Below, one piece after another: positions 49,996 through 59,387 of a stretch of 64,000 nt of DNA. The stretch lies in NCBI GenBank assembly GCA_934364805.1, contig CAKRMH010000008.1, forward strand, positions 62,001-126,000. Direction: 5' to 3'. A model generated the notes under the pieces. It was not told the DNA's origin, searched no databases, and saw only the letters and a program-made list of their open reading frames with translations. Origin of the DNA: an uncultured Lachnospiraceae bacterium (GTDB taxonomy: Bacteria; Bacillota; Clostridia; Lachnospirales; Lachnospiraceae). Made by a program: the position numbers and the translations under genes. Each line of letters begins with the position of its first letter. Positions within the stretch are counted from its first letter, which is position 1.

Positions 49996-51375
49996 ATGGA
50001 AAAAGTCGGAGTTGTAATCTGTAACTACAATAAAGAGAATGATGTACTGATCAGTATCCAGTCGGTACTTGAATCTACATATCAGGATCTGCATATTTAT
50101 GTTGTGGATAATGCATCCACGGATGCGTCGGTTGCAAAAATCCGTGAGAAATATGCAAAAGAAGCCAGACTGACGCTGATCTGCAATGATAAGAATCTTG
50201 GTGGGAGCGGTGGTTTCAACACCGGATTAAGGGAAGCGTTTAAAAATGGACACGAATATCTGATGTGTGTGGATAACGATGCGTTTTTGGATGAAAAGTG
50301 CATTGAAAAACTGTCAGATTTTCTGGAGACGCATCCAGACACCGGAATTGCTGCCGCAAAGATCTATCACACGCAGGAGCCGGATTATATCCAGCAGTAT
50401 GGTTCTTTCCTGAATTGGAAAGACTATTGTGTGGATTCTACTTATCTGAACCGGCTTGAGGATGGCACGCTTCCGGAAGTTGTATATTCGGATGCAGTTC
50501 CCGCCTGTGCACTGATGATACGAAGAAGTATTGTGGAAAAAATCGGATTCATGCCGGAGGAGAACTTTCTTTACTGGGATGATACCGAATGGTGTTACCG
50601 GTGCACGCTTGCCGGTTATAGGATCGCATCGGTTGGTGCAGCCGCAGCGTGTCATGCAATGGGCGCCAAAAAGGAAGACACAAATACTTTCCCGACATAT
50701 TATGCATGGAGAAACTGGATCTGGTTTTTCTTAAAATATATTCCAGATGAACAGCTTGAAGATATGGCACAGGTATTTTTAAATTCGATCTTTACGATCC
50801 AGTATGAGGGAATATACCGCAATGAGTCAAACCGTGCCAAAACCGTAATGGCAGCGCTGGATGATGCGCTTCACGGCAACCTTGGAAAAGCCGGGGAAGA
50901 TCGTATTTTTGAAATGGAACACACGTATGATCCGCTGCCTGTGATCCTGACCGGAAAAAAGAGTCTGCGTATTGTTTTTGGAGAATATCCGAGGACGGCA
51001 GAGAATCTTGCATGGAATGTGATTCGGCGTTATCCGGAGTGTCTTATATATCTGACAAAGGCAGAGGGAGAAGAAGTTTTACGCTGTGAAAAAGATGGAA
51101 GTTTTGGTGCAGCAGATGAAGATGCACTGGCAGGGTGTGATGCACAGATTGTACTCTGTGAGGACATTTTCAGACAGAAAGATCTGAGTATTTCTTCTTA
51201 TTATATGGATGTGGATGAGAACATTCTTGCGACGGAAGAAGATGCTTTTATGGTCGCAAATTATGATTATTGCAGGAATGTATTCCTTTTTTCACAGAAG
51301 CCATTGTTCCTTCGTCTGGCCCGTGAGATCCGGAACAGATTTCCAAAAGGATCAGGCATCTGCAAACAGGAATAA
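49996..51375 (+). CDS. Family 2 glycosyltransferase with unknown C-terminal extension
   Basis: A 459-residue enzyme. Residues 1-280 form a GT-A domain of the rhamnosyltransferase/RfbF type: VVICNYNKENDVLISIQSVL, GGSGGFNTGLREAF, the metal site VDNDAFLDE and FLYWDDTEWCYRCTLAGYRI. Residues about 300-459 do not match a domain I know. This part contains KSLRIVFGEYPRTAENLAWNVIRRYP and VANYDYCRNVFLFSQKP and looks like a second alpha/beta domain. It probably builds a cell-surface polysaccharide, but no other polysaccharide gene is next to it. It starts behind GAGGTAG. Confidence 0.85.
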   Translation: MEKVGVVICNYNKENDVLISIQSVLESTYQDLHIYVVDNASTDASVAKIREKYAKEARLTLICNDKNLGGSGGFNTGLREAFKNGHEYLMCVDNDAFLDEKCIEKLSDFLETHPDTGIAAAKIYHTQEPDYIQQYGSFLNWKDYCVDSTYLNRLEDGTLPEVVYSDAVPACALMIRRSIVEKIGFMPEENFLYWDDTEWCYRCTLAGYRIASVGAAAACHAMGAKKEDTNTFPTYYAWRNWIWFFLKYIPDEQLEDMAQVFLNSIFTIQYEGIYRNESNRAKTVMAALDDALHGNLGKAGEDRIFEMEHTYDPLPVILTGKKSLRIVFGEYPRTAENLAWNVIRRYPECLIYLTKAEGEEVLRCEKDGSFGAADEDALAGCDAQIVLCEDIFRQKDLSISSYYMDVDENILATEEDAFMVANYDYCRNVFLFSQKPLFLRLAREIRNRFPKGSGICKQE

Positions 51376-51411
51376 AAAAGACGGATTCTATCCGCATAAT
51401 TTGACAAAATA

Positions 51412-51440
51412 TTGCTTTTTACATAGAAATAAAATATAAT
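51412..51440 (+). promoter_or_regulatory. Promoter of relA
   Basis: TTGCTT (51412-51417) and TATAAT (51435-51440), 17 bp spacing, 43 bases before the start codon. Confidence 0.7.
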
Positions 51441-51483
51441 ATGGAATACAATACGCAGGATTTTAGTGAAGAAGGTGAGACGC

Positions 51484-53841
51484 ATGGCAGACATTTCGAC
51501 TGAAGAACTTGAGAAAATGGAGAGCGAGTTCCATTCGAACACGGATGGAATCAGACCCATTAAAGAATTTGTAAGTCCTGAAGCATTATATGAGGAACTG
51601 ATTGCAAGCATTCGGAAGTATCATCCGTCTGCGGATATTACACTTGTTGAGAAGGCATATAAAGTGGCATACGAAGCACACAAGGGACAAGTGCGCAAAT
51701 CAGGAGAGGCATATATTATCCATCCGTTGTGCGTCGCCATTATTCTTGCAGAACTGGAGCTTGATAAGGAGACCATTGCAGCAGGACTTTTACATGATGT
51801 ACTGGAAGATACGATCATGACCGAACAGCAGATTGTGGACGAATTCAGCGAGGAAGTACTGCTTCTGGTGGATGGCGTTACCAAGTTACAGCATCTGCAT
51901 CTGACAGATAACGGCAAGAAAGACGGAGACGACAAGGCTACCAGGGACAAAAATGCAGAGCGTCTAGAGATGCAGGCAGAGAACTTAAGAAAGATGTTCC
52001 TTGCCATGGCAAAGGATATTCGTGTTATCCTGATCAAGCTGGCGGACCGTCTGCACAATATGCGTACCTTAAAATACCAGTCACGTGAGGCACAGATCCG
52101 TATCGCAAGGGAAACACAGGAGATTTACTGTCCGATCGCCCAGCGTCTTGGTATCAGCAAGATCAAGATCGAACTGGAAGATCTTTCCCTTAAATATCTG
52201 GATCCGGATGCATATTATGATCTGGTCGAGAAAGTCGTTTTACGTAAAAATGTCCGTGACCAGTATGTTCAGAGTCTTGTGGATGACGTGAAAGCGGATA
52301 TTGCAGAGGCTGGCATCAAAGCTGATGTATCAGGACGTGCAAAGCACTTTTTCAGCATTTATAAGAAAATGGTGAACCAGCACAAGACGATAGACCAGAT
52401 CTATGATCTGTTTGCAATCCGTATCCTTGTGGATTCCATCAAGGACTGTTATGCAGCTCTTGGTATCATGCATGAGAAGTATAAGCCGATTCCAGGACGT
52501 TTCAAGGATTACATTGCCATGCCGAAACCAAACATGTACCAGTCTTTGCATACAACGCTGATCGGACCGAGTGGACAGCCATTTGAGATCCAGATCCGTA
52601 CTTATGAGATGCACCGTACCGCAGAATATGGTATCGCTGCGCACTGGAAATACAAAGAGGCGAATAACGGTGTTGCAACCAATACCACGGTTACAGAGGA
52701 AGAGAAGTTAAGCTGGCTCAGACAGATCCTTGAGTGGCAGCAGGACATGTCCGACAATAAAGAATTTATGAGCCTGTTAAAGAGCGATCTGGATCTGTTT
52801 TCCGACACGGTATTCTGTTTTACACCATCCGGAGATGTAAAAAACCTGCCGAATGGTTCTACACCGATCGACTTTGCATACAGCATTCATTCGGCGGTCG
52901 GTAATAAGATGGTCGGAGCAAAAGTAAACGGAAAGCTTGTCCCGATCGATTATCTGATCCAGAACGGAGACCGGATTGAGATCATCACATCGCAGAACTC
53001 CAAAGGACCTAGCAGAGACTGGCTAAAGATCGTAAAGAGCACGCAGGCAAAGAATAAGATCAACCAGTGGTTCCGAAGTGAGCTGAAGGAGGAGAATATC
53101 CTTCATGGAAAAGAACTGATGCAGGCTTATGCCAAGGCGAAATCCATCAATTTTTCTGATATTAACCGGCCGGAGTATCAGGAAAAAATTATAAGAAAAT
53201 ACGGTTTTCATGACTGGAATTCCTGTCTGGCTACCGTAGGACACGGTGGTCTCAAAGAGGGACAGATCGTCAACCGTATGTATGAGGAATATAAGAAGGA
53301 TCATGTGATCCCTCTGACGGATGCGGATGTTCTGGAAACAATCGGGGAGCAGAAGCCACAGGAGACACCTAAGAAATCCAAGAGTGGAATCGTGGTCAAG
53401 GGATTATACGATGTTGCAGTTCATTTTTCCAAATGCTGCAGCCCGGTTCCGGGAGATGAGATCGTTGGATTTGTGACGAGAGGAAGAGGCGTTTCCATTC
53501 ACAGAACCGATTGTATTAATGTGATCAACCTTTCCGAAATAGAACGTGCGAGACTGATCGAAGCAGAATGGCAGGCAGGCGCCGAGGCAGAATCGCTGGG
53601 TGAGTATCTGGCGGAGATCAAGATATTCTGTCACGACAGACCTGGACTTTTGGTTGATATTACCCGTATTTTTACAGAGCGCGAGATCAACATTATCGGA
53701 ATCCATTCCAAGACAAGCAAGCAGGGAATCGCTACGATCGAGGTGTCCTTTCATACGAAAGGCAGAGCGGAGATCAGCAGTATCGTTGAGAAGCTCCGTC
53801 AGGTGGACAGCGTGATTGACATCGAGAGAACGACCGGCTGA
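51484..53841 (+). CDS. relA: Bifunctional (p)ppGpp synthetase/hydrolase RelA/SpoT
   Basis: A 785-residue stringent-response enzyme (Rsh). It has the hydrolase HD domain (about 50-200) with HPLCVAIILAEL and AAGLLHDVLEDT. The synthetase domain (about 245-390) has GRAKHFFSIYKKM and YKPIPGRFKDYIAMPKPNMYQSLHT. A TGS domain (about 445-505) contains FCFTPSGDVKNLPNGSTPIDFAY. A zinc-finger-like SKCCSPVPGDEIVG and a C-terminal ACT domain follow. Both catalytic centres look intact, so it can make and remove ppGpp. The start is the ATG at 51484 behind GAAGG; an in-frame GTG six codons upstream is less likely. Confidence 0.95.
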   Translation: MADISTEELEKMESEFHSNTDGIRPIKEFVSPEALYEELIASIRKYHPSADITLVEKAYKVAYEAHKGQVRKSGEAYIIHPLCVAIILAELELDKETIAAGLLHDVLEDTIMTEQQIVDEFSEEVLLLVDGVTKLQHLHLTDNGKKDGDDKATRDKNAERLEMQAENLRKMFLAMAKDIRVILIKLADRLHNMRTLKYQSREAQIRIARETQEIYCPIAQRLGISKIKIELEDLSLKYLDPDAYYDLVEKVVLRKNVRDQYVQSLVDDVKADIAEAGIKADVSGRAKHFFSIYKKMVNQHKTIDQIYDLFAIRILVDSIKDCYAALGIMHEKYKPIPGRFKDYIAMPKPNMYQSLHTTLIGPSGQPFEIQIRTYEMHRTAEYGIAAHWKYKEANNGVATNTTVTEEEKLSWLRQILEWQQDMSDNKEFMSLLKSDLDLFSDTVFCFTPSGDVKNLPNGSTPIDFAYSIHSAVGNKMVGAKVNGKLVPIDYLIQNGDRIEIITSQNSKGPSRDWLKIVKSTQAKNKINQWFRSELKEENILHGKELMQAYAKAKSINFSDINRPEYQEKIIRKYGFHDWNSCLATVGHGGLKEGQIVNRMYEEYKKDHVIPLTDADVLETIGEQKPQETPKKSKSGIVVKGLYDVAVHFSKCCSPVPGDEIVGFVTRGRGVSIHRTDCINVINLSEIERARLIEAEWQAGAEAESLGEYLAEIKIFCHDRPGLLVDITRIFTEREINIIGIHSKTSKQGIATIEVSFHTKGRAEISSIVEKLRQVDSVIDIERTTG

Positions 53842-53889
53842 TCGCATGGGCGAAGACCCAGATGTATTTGCGGTATAAAAAGAAAAGAG

Positions 53890-53926
53890 ACAGGGTGGAA
53901 TCTGTGACTGGATTTCATCCTGTTTT
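53890..53926 (+). terminator. Terminator after relA
   Basis: ACAGGGTGGAATC (53890-53902) pairs with GATTTCATCCTGT (53911-53923) with two G-T pairs, followed by TTTT. Confidence 0.82.
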
Positions 53927-53948
53927 TGTGTCACAGGGTAAAATCTGT

Positions 53949-53977
53949 TTTTCAAAAGCCTGGATATATGGTATAAT
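53949..53977 (+). promoter_or_regulatory. Promoter of the MBL-hemZ-hisS-aspS operon
   Basis: TTTTCA (53949-53954) and TATAAT (53972-53977) with 17 bp spacing and a TGG extension before the -10. Confidence 0.65.
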
Positions 53978-54005
53978 AGATAAATTCAAAAAAGAGGTGG
54001 GAACA

Positions 54006-54635
54006 ATGGGTAAAATGAAAGTCGATCATTATGTAGTCGGACCGGTACAGACGAACTGCTATTTCGCAGTGAATACAGAGACAAATGAGATTCTGGTTAT
54101 TGATCCGGGAGCAGATGCAAAAGAACTTGCAAATCGTATCCGTTTTGACGGATATACACCGGTGGCGGTTCTTCTGACACATGGACATTTTGATCATGCA
54201 ACAGGAGCACAGGCACTGGCGGATGAATTTGGAATCCAGATTTATGCGCATGAGGCGGAAAAACAGACACTGGAGGACGAAGAGATCAATCTCTGCGGCA
54301 TGGTGGGAGAGCATCATGTATACCATGCGGATGTTTATTTAAAAGATGAGCAGGAACTGGATCTTGCCGGATTTCATATCCGTGTATTGTTCACACCGGG
54401 CCATACACCGGGTGGATGCTGCTATTATTTCCCATACGAGGATGCTGTGTTTGCCGGAGATACGTTATTCTGCGGTTCCGTAGGACGCACAGACTTCCCG
54501 GGAGGAAGTATGTCACAGCTGATCCGTGGCATCAAGGACAAACTCATGACATTGCCGGATTGCACAACGGTGTACACCGGACACAATGATATTACTACGA
54601 TCGAACAAGAGAGGATGTACAACCCATATCTATGA
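54006..54635 (+). CDS. MBL-fold metallohydrolase (glyoxalase II-like)
   Basis: A 209-residue cytoplasmic enzyme with a metallo-beta-lactamase fold. Metal ligands are in LLTHGHFDHATG, FTPGHTPGG, VFAGDTLF and YTGHND. The length and the motif order match the short YcbL/YqgX-type glyoxalase II relatives that hydrolyse thioesters. The start is the ATG at 54006 behind AGAGGTGGG; the longer frame to 53862 runs through the relA terminator. The stop overlaps hemZ by four bases (ATGA). The order YqgX-like gene, hemZ, hisS, aspS is common in Lachnospiraceae. Confidence 0.9.
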   Translation: MGKMKVDHYVVGPVQTNCYFAVNTETNEILVIDPGADAKELANRIRFDGYTPVAVLLTHGHFDHATGAQALADEFGIQIYAHEAEKQTLEDEEINLCGMVGEHHVYHADVYLKDEQELDLAGFHIRVLFTPGHTPGGCCYYFPYEDAVFAGDTLFCGSVGRTDFPGGSMSQLIRGIKDKLMTLPDCTTVYTGHNDITTIEQERMYNPYL

Positions 54636-56209
54636 TAAATGTGAACCTGAACAAACCGGAATTTGAATATGATATCCATTCGCTGATCAAGGCATTTTTT
54701 CCGAAGGATGATGTGGAGATCTATTATACGGGCGATGTGGAAGGACAGAATGTGGCATGTACGAACCATTCCAGAACCGGAAGAGGTCATACAGGCGGTG
54801 AGACAGCCGATCTGGATGTTACAGATGTTTTTGACATTACCTACGAGGACGATAAGATTTCTCTGAACTGGATGGAAAAGGACAAATCTTCCGAAAGCGG
54901 TGGAGAAGCTGCGGAAAGTCTGAAAATGTCAAGCGAATTTGCCGTGGATTACAGTGACAGACGTGCAACCAAAAATGCACTGAAACAGCATCTGTATGAA
55001 TTCCTTGCAAAAGGACGGAAGGAAGAACTTCCGTGGGGGACACTTACGGGAATCCGCCCGACCAAGATCCCGATGAAGCTTCTGACTGAAGGAAAAACAG
55101 ATGCAGAGATTTTTCAGCACATGAAGGATACTTATTATGCGACAGATGAGAAGATCAATCTGAGCATTGAGATCGCAAAGCGTGAGCTGGCGCTGTTAAA
55201 TAAGATCGATTATGAAAACGGATACAGTCTGTATGTCGGAATCCCGTTTTGCCCGAGTACCTGTCTGTATTGCTCGTTTACTTCTTATCCGCTTGCGTCA
55301 TGGAGTGCGAAAGTAGATGCTTATCTGGATGCACTGGAAAAGGAGATCGATTTTACCGCACAGAAGTTTTATCATAAAAAGCTGAATTCCATCTATATTG
55401 GCGGTGGAACGCCGACGACACTAAATCCGGCGCAGTTAGACCGGTTGATCCGTAAGATCCGGTGCAGCTTTGATCTTACGCACTGCCTGGAGTTTACCGT
55501 TGAGGCAGGGCGCCCGGATTCGATTACACGGGAGAAGCTTCAGGTGCTCCGCAACAATGGAATCAGCAGAATTTCCATTAATCCGCAGACGATGAAACAG
55601 GAGACACTCGACCTGATTGGAAGACGTCATACGGTAGAACAGATCAAAGAAAGCTTCCATATGGCAAGAGAACTTGGTTTTGACAATATCAACATGGATC
55701 TTATCATGGGACTTCCACAGGAGAGTCTGCAGGATGTAAGGAATACAATGGAAGAATTAAAGGCGCTTGACCCGGACAATATTACCATTCATTCGCTTGC
55801 AATCAAGCGTGCGGCAAGGCTGAACATTTTCAAGGATCATTATAAGGACATGCAGATGATCAACACGAAAGAGCACATGGATCTGTGTGCATCGTATTGC
55901 AGGAGCATGGGACTCGAACCGTATTATCTCTATCGCCAGAAAGGCATGGCAGGAAATATGGAGAACGTGGGATATGCAAGAGCCGGAAAAGCAGGCGTAT
56001 ATAATATCTTGATTATGGAAGAGAAACAGACTATAATGGCACTTGGTGCCGGCGCAACAACGAAATTTGTTCTTCCAGAGAAGAATCCGGATGGAAGCCA
56101 GCGCATCGAACGTGTAGAAAATGTCAAGGATGTAAAGAATTATCTGGAACGTATTGACGAAATGATAGAAAGAAAAATCAGAAAGATGGAGGAAGTGGGA
56201 TGGCATTAA
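54632..56209 (+). CDS. hemZ: Oxygen-independent coproporphyrinogen III oxidase-like radical SAM protein
   Basis: A 525-residue HemZ-type protein. The N-terminal 190 residues are specific to HemZ. The radical SAM cluster is in PFCPSTCLYCSF (Cys207, Cys211, Cys214), followed by IYIGGGTPTTL and RISINPQTMKQETLDLIGRRH. It resembles HemN but the true substrate in HemZ proteins is not settled. It starts at an ATG overlapping the MBL gene. Its stop lies 10 bases inside hisS, so the operon is translationally coupled. Confidence 0.9.
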   Translation: MINVNLNKPEFEYDIHSLIKAFFPKDDVEIYYTGDVEGQNVACTNHSRTGRGHTGGETADLDVTDVFDITYEDDKISLNWMEKDKSSESGGEAAESLKMSSEFAVDYSDRRATKNALKQHLYEFLAKGRKEELPWGTLTGIRPTKIPMKLLTEGKTDAEIFQHMKDTYYATDEKINLSIEIAKRELALLNKIDYENGYSLYVGIPFCPSTCLYCSFTSYPLASWSAKVDAYLDALEKEIDFTAQKFYHKKLNSIYIGGGTPTTLNPAQLDRLIRKIRCSFDLTHCLEFTVEAGRPDSITREKLQVLRNNGISRISINPQTMKQETLDLIGRRHTVEQIKESFHMARELGFDNINMDLIMGLPQESLQDVRNTMEELKALDPDNITIHSLAIKRAARLNIFKDHYKDMQMINTKEHMDLCASYCRSMGLEPYYLYRQKGMAGNMENVGYARAGKAGVYNILIMEEKQTIMALGAGATTKFVLPEKNPDGSQRIERVENVKDVKNYLERIDEMIERKIRKMEEVGWH

Positions 56210-57459
56210 GCAAGAAACCGGTGAACGGTATGAAAGATATTTTACCAGCAGAAATGGAGATCCGTGATTATGTGACAAGCGTGATCAAGGATACTTACAG
56301 AAGTTTTGGGTTTACACCGATAGAGACTCCTTGCATGGAGAATATTGCAAACCTGAGCAGCAAGCAGGGTGGAGAGAATGAGAAGCTAATCTTCAAAGTA
56401 TTAAAAAGAGGAGAGAAGCTGAATCTTGAGACAGCAAAGGAAGAGGCAGACGTTGTTGACTTTGGTATGAGATATGACCTTACGGTGCCACTTTCCCGTT
56501 TCTATTCGAATAATGCAAACAATCTTCCTACACCTTTTAAAGCACTTCAGATCGGAAGCGTCTGGAGAGCAGACCGTCCACAGAGAGGACGTTATCGTCA
56601 GTTCACACAGTGCGATATCGACATTCTCGGTGAGCCGAGCAATCTGGCAGAGATCGAGTTAATTACTGCGACAACAACAACCATCGGAAGACTTGGATTT
56701 AAAAATTTTGAGATCCGTATCAATGAGCGCCGTATCTTAAAGGCAATGGCTGCTTACAGTGGATTTACCGAGGATCAGTATGACAGTGTATTCATCACAC
56801 TGGATAAAATGGATAAGATCGGTGTGGATGGTGTTGCAGAGGAACTTGAGAAAGACGGATATGCAAAGGAATCCATCGATAAATATCTTGGACTTTTCAA
56901 ACTTTTAGAGGATAAAAAGGATGTTGCAGAAGGTGTTGCATTCTTAGCAGATACACTTGGCGAGTATCTGGATCCGGAAGTTGTAAATAATATGAAAGAG
57001 ATCGCAGTAGCCGTAAATGCAACAAAAGCTGCGGAGTTTACACTGGTATTTGATCCAACACTTGTCCGTGGAATGAGCTACTATACAGGAACGATCTTTG
57101 AGATCGCAATGCCGGAGCTCGGTGCTGCATGCGGCGGCGGCGGACGCTATGACAAGATGATCGGTAAATTTACCGGAAATGATGTGCCAGCCTGTGGATT
57201 TTCCATCGGATTTGAGCGTATCATCCTTCTTCTTATGGAGAATGGATTCAAGATCCCGGAAAGCCCGAAGAAGGTCGCATACCTTGTAGAAAAAGGCTAT
57301 CCTGCTGACAAGCTTGTGGAGGTTATGAAACAGGCGAAGGAAGCAAGAGAAAATGGACAGCAGGTACTTGTTGTCCGCATGAATAAAAATAAAAAGTTCC
57401 AGAAGGAACAGTTAAATAAAGAGGGATATGAAGAATTTGTAGAATTCTTCAACCGTTAG
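56200..57459 (+). CDS. hisS: Histidyl-tRNA synthetase
   Basis: A 419-residue class II synthetase. Motif 1 region (GMKDILPAEM, FGFTPIETP), motif 2 (QIGSVWRADRPQRGRYRQFTQCDID), the histidine A signature (LVRGMSYYTGTIFE) and motif 3 (GFSIGFERII) are visible, then the anticodon-binding domain (about 325-419). It overlaps hemZ and precedes aspS by 9 bases, the usual hisS-aspS pair. No T-box leader is present. Confidence 0.96.
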   Translation: MALSKKPVNGMKDILPAEMEIRDYVTSVIKDTYRSFGFTPIETPCMENIANLSSKQGGENEKLIFKVLKRGEKLNLETAKEEADVVDFGMRYDLTVPLSRFYSNNANNLPTPFKALQIGSVWRADRPQRGRYRQFTQCDIDILGEPSNLAEIELITATTTTIGRLGFKNFEIRINERRILKAMAAYSGFTEDQYDSVFITLDKMDKIGVDGVAEELEKDGYAKESIDKYLGLFKLLEDKKDVAEGVAFLADTLGEYLDPEVVNNMKEIAVAVNATKAAEFTLVFDPTLVRGMSYYTGTIFEIAMPELGAACGGGGRYDKMIGKFTGNDVPACGFSIGFERIILLLMENGFKIPESPKKVAYLVEKGYPADKLVEVMKQAKEARENGQQVLVVRMNKNKKFQKEQLNKEGYEEFVEFFNR

Positions 57460-57468
57460 GAGGAAATC

Positions 57469-59271
57469 ATGGCAGAGTCAATGAGAGGTTTACACAGAAG
57501 CCACAGATGTACAGAAGTATCCAATTCCAATATTGGTGAGAAAGTTACCGTTATGGGATGGGTACAGAAAAGAAGAAATTTAGGAAGTCTGATCTTTGTA
57601 GATTTAAGAGATAGAAGTGGAATTCTTCAGCTTGTATTTGATGAGGACAGCATTGGCAAAGAAGGATTTGAAAAAGCCGGAACATTAAGAAGTGAGTATG
57701 TAATCGCAGTAGAGGGAACCGTTCAGAAACGTTCTGCAGCAGTGAATGAGAACTTAAAGACCGGTGATATCGAGGTAATTGCAACAAGCCTTCGTATTTT
57801 ATCAGAAGCACAGACACCACCATTCCAGATCGAAGAGAACAGCCAGACCAAAGACGAAATCCGTCTGAAATACCGTTATCTGGATCTGAGAAGACCAGAT
57901 ATCCAGCGGAATCTGATGTTAAGAAGTAAAGTATTATACCTGATGAGAGATTTCATGGCAAAAGAGGGATTCTTAGAGATTGAGACTCCGATCCTTTGTA
58001 GATCCACACCGGAAGGAGCAAGAGATTACCTTGTACCAAGCCGTGTGCATCCAGGTAACTTTTATGCACTGCCACAGTCACCACAGCTTTTCAAACAGCT
58101 TCTGATGGCATCCGGATATGACCGTTATTTCCAGATCGCACGCTGCTTCCGTGACGAGGATCTTCGTGCAGACCGTCAGCCGGAGTTTACACAGGCAGAT
58201 ATGGAGTTATCTTTTGTAGACATGGAAGACGTATTAGATGTCAATGAAAGACTGTTAAAATACGTATTTAAAGAGGCAATCAATGTAGACATCCAGCTTC
58301 CACTTCCAAGAATGCCTTGGCAGGAAGCAATGGATCGTTTTGGTTCTGATAAGCCGGATACACGTTTTGGAATGGAATTACAGGACGTATCCGATGTTGT
58401 AAAGGGCTGTGGATTCTCTGTATTCACAAGTGCACTGGAAGCAGGCGGATCTGTCCGTGGTATCAACGTAGAGGGACAGGGAGCTATGCCTCGTAAGAAA
58501 ATCGATAAATTAGTTGAGTTTGCAAAAGGATATGGAGCAAAAGGCCTTGCATACCTTTGTGTCAACGAAGACGGAACCTACAAATCCTCTTTCGCTAAAT
58601 TCATGACGGAAGAAGAGTTAAATGCGCTTGTTTCTGCGATGAATGGTAAACCGGGAGATCTGCTTCTTTTCGCAGCGGACAAGAATAAGATCGTATGGAA
58701 TGTCCTTGGTGCACTCCGTCTGAAAATGGGTGAAGAGTTAGGTCTTATGGATCCGGATCAGTACAACTTCTTATGGGTAACGGAATTCCCATTATTAGAA
58801 TGGTCGGATGAAGAGAACCGTTATATGGCAATGCATCATCCATTTACCATGCCAATGGAAGAGGACTGGAAAAACGTAGATACGGATCCAGGCTCTGTTC
58901 GTGCGATCGCTTATGATATCGTGTTAAATGGTACCGAACTTGGTGGTGGATCTGTCCGTATCCATCAGGATGATATTCAGGAGAAGATGTTTGAAGTACT
59001 TGGAATCAGCAAAGAACGTGCACAGGAGAAATTTGGCTACCTGTTGGATGCATTCTCTTATGGTGTTCCACCACATGCAGGACTTGCATATGGGGTAGAC
59101 CGTATGGTTATGCATATGGTACACGCAGATACGATCCGTGACGTTATCGCATTCCCGAAAGTAAAGGATGCATCCGATCTTATGACAGCAACTCCGAACG
59201 TTGTAGACGAGGAGCAGTTGGAAGAACTTGGTATTGCAGTGATTCCACAGAAGGAAGAGGACGCAGAATAA
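57469..59271 (+). CDS. aspS: Aspartyl-tRNA synthetase
   Basis: A 600-residue class II synthetase of bacterial type: an N-terminal OB anticodon-binding domain (about 1-110, VTVMGWVQKRRNLGSLIFVDLRDRSG), the catalytic core with RYFQIARCFRDEDLRADRQPEFTQ, the bacterial insertion domain (about 290-420), and motif 3 GLAYGVDRMVM. Whether it is discriminating or also charges tRNA-Asn depends on gatCAB and asnS elsewhere in the genome. It starts behind TAGGAGG. Confidence 0.97.
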   Translation: MAESMRGLHRSHRCTEVSNSNIGEKVTVMGWVQKRRNLGSLIFVDLRDRSGILQLVFDEDSIGKEGFEKAGTLRSEYVIAVEGTVQKRSAAVNENLKTGDIEVIATSLRILSEAQTPPFQIEENSQTKDEIRLKYRYLDLRRPDIQRNLMLRSKVLYLMRDFMAKEGFLEIETPILCRSTPEGARDYLVPSRVHPGNFYALPQSPQLFKQLLMASGYDRYFQIARCFRDEDLRADRQPEFTQADMELSFVDMEDVLDVNERLLKYVFKEAINVDIQLPLPRMPWQEAMDRFGSDKPDTRFGMELQDVSDVVKGCGFSVFTSALEAGGSVRGINVEGQGAMPRKKIDKLVEFAKGYGAKGLAYLCVNEDGTYKSSFAKFMTEEELNALVSAMNGKPGDLLLFAADKNKIVWNVLGALRLKMGEELGLMDPDQYNFLWVTEFPLLEWSDEENRYMAMHHPFTMPMEEDWKNVDTDPGSVRAIAYDIVLNGTELGGGSVRIHQDDIQEKMFEVLGISKERAQEKFGYLLDAFSYGVPPHAGLAYGVDRMVMHMVHADTIRDVIAFPKVKDASDLMTATPNVVDEEQLEELGIAVIPQKEEDAE

Positions 59272-59283
59272 TATAGAATTCAG

Positions 59284-59313
59284 AGGGCAGTTTCATATGG
59301 GACTGCCCTTTAT
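59284..59313 (+). terminator. Terminator after aspS
   Basis: AGGGCAG (59284-59290) pairs with CTGCCCT (59303-59309), followed by TTATT. A second hairpin, GATCAGG...CCTGATC with inner AAGCCAG/CTGGCTT, follows at 59324-59361. Confidence 0.75.
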
Positions 59314-59387
59314 TCCTTTATAGGATCAGGGTGTCAAAAGCCAGCTTCTGGCTTCCTGATCTTTACAGAAAAAGGGGGGCGGAAAGC

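Noticed and set aside
56000..57468. T-box leader for hisS or aspS
   Set aside because: hisS overlaps hemZ and only 9 bases separate hisS from aspS, so there is no room for a leader.
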